A DNA stretch of 6,740 nucleotides. Origin: Pirellulales bacterium (GTDB taxonomy: Bacteria > Planctomycetota > Planctomycetia > Pirellulales > JAICIG01). Both the position numbers and the translations under genes were made by a program. Each line of letters begins with the position of its first letter. Positions within the stretch are counted from its first letter, which is position 1. Below are positions 6,154-6,740 of the stretch, piece by piece. The stretch lies in the NCBI GenBank assembly GCA_025924495.1, contig JAICIG010000430.1:1-6740 (forward strand), given 5' to 3'. Under the pieces are notes generated by a model. That model was given only the letters and a program-made list of their open reading frames with translations. It was not told the origin of the DNA and made no database searches.

Positions 6154-6740
6154 ATGAGCCACGACCAAGAGTCCGATTCCCAAATTGACGCTTTGCTTCG
6201 AGATTACTTTGCACGCGAGATCGGCAGGCTGGCTGGCCGCGCCGAGACGCATTTTCGCCAGCATCAAGTACAGCAGAAGCAGCGGCAACGCCGCCCTCGC
6301 ATTCCCAGACTGCTCGGGATTGCAGGCGGTTTCGGCGCGGCCGCAGCCATTTGCGGCGCCATTTGGCTCGGCCCCCGCGGAAAGCAATCCGGGGAAATCA
6401 CCGAGGGAACTTCGCAAGCAGTCTCGCCAATCCGCAATCAAGAGCCCAATGGCCGAGGCAAGCAGATCACGACGCATAAGAAGGCTCGAGTCAACGCAGA
6501 ACCCGTGACCACGAAAGCTGCACAGCTCGTGATTGCCGAGGCCGCAACTGACACCATAACCTCGCCTGCGTTGCAACGTCCGCTGTTGATCGAGCGGAGT
6601 ACTCGGTCGCGCATGGTGGACGAAGGAACGGTGCTGATCGGGCAGACGCCCGTCCGCAAGCTGCGACGGCAATGGTTGGAACGCATCGAGTGGTTCGACC
6701 CTGAACACGGCGCCTACATCGAACAATTTGTCCCTCATGA
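6154..6740 (+). CDS. Single-pass membrane protein, probable sigma-factor partner (3' end outside window)
   Basis: The reading frame is open from ATG 6154 through the right edge (195 complete codons and no stop), so the gene is partial. The N-terminal part (1-50) is hydrophilic and probably cytoplasmic: an acidic/amphipathic stretch (SQIDALLRDYFAREIGRLAG, 9-28), then a Gln/Arg-rich segment (HQVQQKQRQRRPR, 37-49). One transmembrane helix follows (LLGIAGGFGAAAAICGAIWLG, 53-73). After it comes a long Ser/Thr/Gln/Lys-rich, probably extracytoplasmic linker, ending in KLRRQWLERIEWFDPEHGAYIEQFVPH (169-195), which reads like the start of a small conserved C-terminal domain. The gene is 52 bp behind the ECF sigma gene and probably co-transcribed, so an anti-sigma or sensor role is likely by position. 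The zinc-binding HxxxCxxC anti-sigma motif is absent; the only cysteine is C67 in the membrane helix. The identification as a regulator is therefore inference. Confidence 0.75.
   Translation, partial: MSHDQESDSQIDALLRDYFAREIGRLAGRAETHFRQHQVQQKQRQRRPRIPRLLGIAGGFGAAAAICGAIWLGPRGKQSGEITEGTSQAVSPIRNQEPNGRGKQITTHKKARVNAEPVTTKAAQLVIAEAATDTITSPALQRPLLIERSTRSRMVDEGTVLIGQTPVRKLRRQWLERIEWFDPEHGAYIEQFVPH

Noticed and set aside
5839..6738. Long minus-strand open frame opposite the sigma-factor end and membrane protein
   Set aside because: The plus strand carries a clear sigma factor and a membrane protein with a good ribosome binding site. The antisense product shows no domain and starts at the window edge region without a ribosome binding site I can support.
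1..6740. tRNA, rRNA, CRISPR array, or complete insertion sequence
   Set aside because: No cloverleaf-like tRNA segment, rRNA stretch, regularly spaced repeats, transposase or paired terminal inverted repeats was seen by eye on either strand.

Overview
The window (6740 bp, GC-rich) looks like a chromosomal segment from a planctomycete, probably of the Pirellula/Lacipirellula type. The basis is gene content: a PSCyt1/Big_2/DUF1549/DUF1553 protein next to a DUF1501 protein is a highly amplified, near-diagnostic pair in that phylum. The ECF-type sigma factor followed by a single-pass membrane protein is also common there. No taxonomic search was possible.

Layout. Three genes on the minus strand occupy about 117-4915 and read leftwards as one probable operon: a 754-aa secreted cytochrome-like DUF1549/DUF1553 protein (4915-2651), a 460-aa Tat-exported DUF1501 protein (2536-1154), and an APC-superfamily amino-acid permease (1157-117). 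The permease start overlaps the DUF1501 stop in a GTGA. It is cut short: only about 8 of the expected 12 membrane helices are present, and the recognisable family sequence stops abruptly near 120-145. The leftmost ~115 bases hold no recognised gene.

A 279-bp divergent intergenic region (4916-5194) carries short direct repeats and a 14-bp palindrome. On the plus strand come a small 69-aa helix-turn-helix-like protein (5195-5404), an ECF-like sigma factor with a TTG start (5559-6101), and a membrane protein (6154 to beyond the right edge). The last has one transmembrane helix and is the likely partner or regulator of the sigma factor.

How the genes may work together. The DUF1549/DUF1553 and DUF1501 proteins are probably exported and act together outside the cytoplasm, but no biochemical role is firmly established for the families. 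The permease, if functional, would bring a small amine or amino acid into the cell; its truncation makes that doubtful. The sigma/membrane-protein pair is a plausible envelope-to-transcription signalling unit, and nothing in the sequence shows which genes it controls. I do not see convincing evidence of a wholly new system. The best leads are the truncated permease with its sharp boundary, the single in-frame TGA separating the two secreted-protein genes, the unusual C-x4-C-H haem-like motif, and the membrane protein without a zinc-binding anti-sigma motif.
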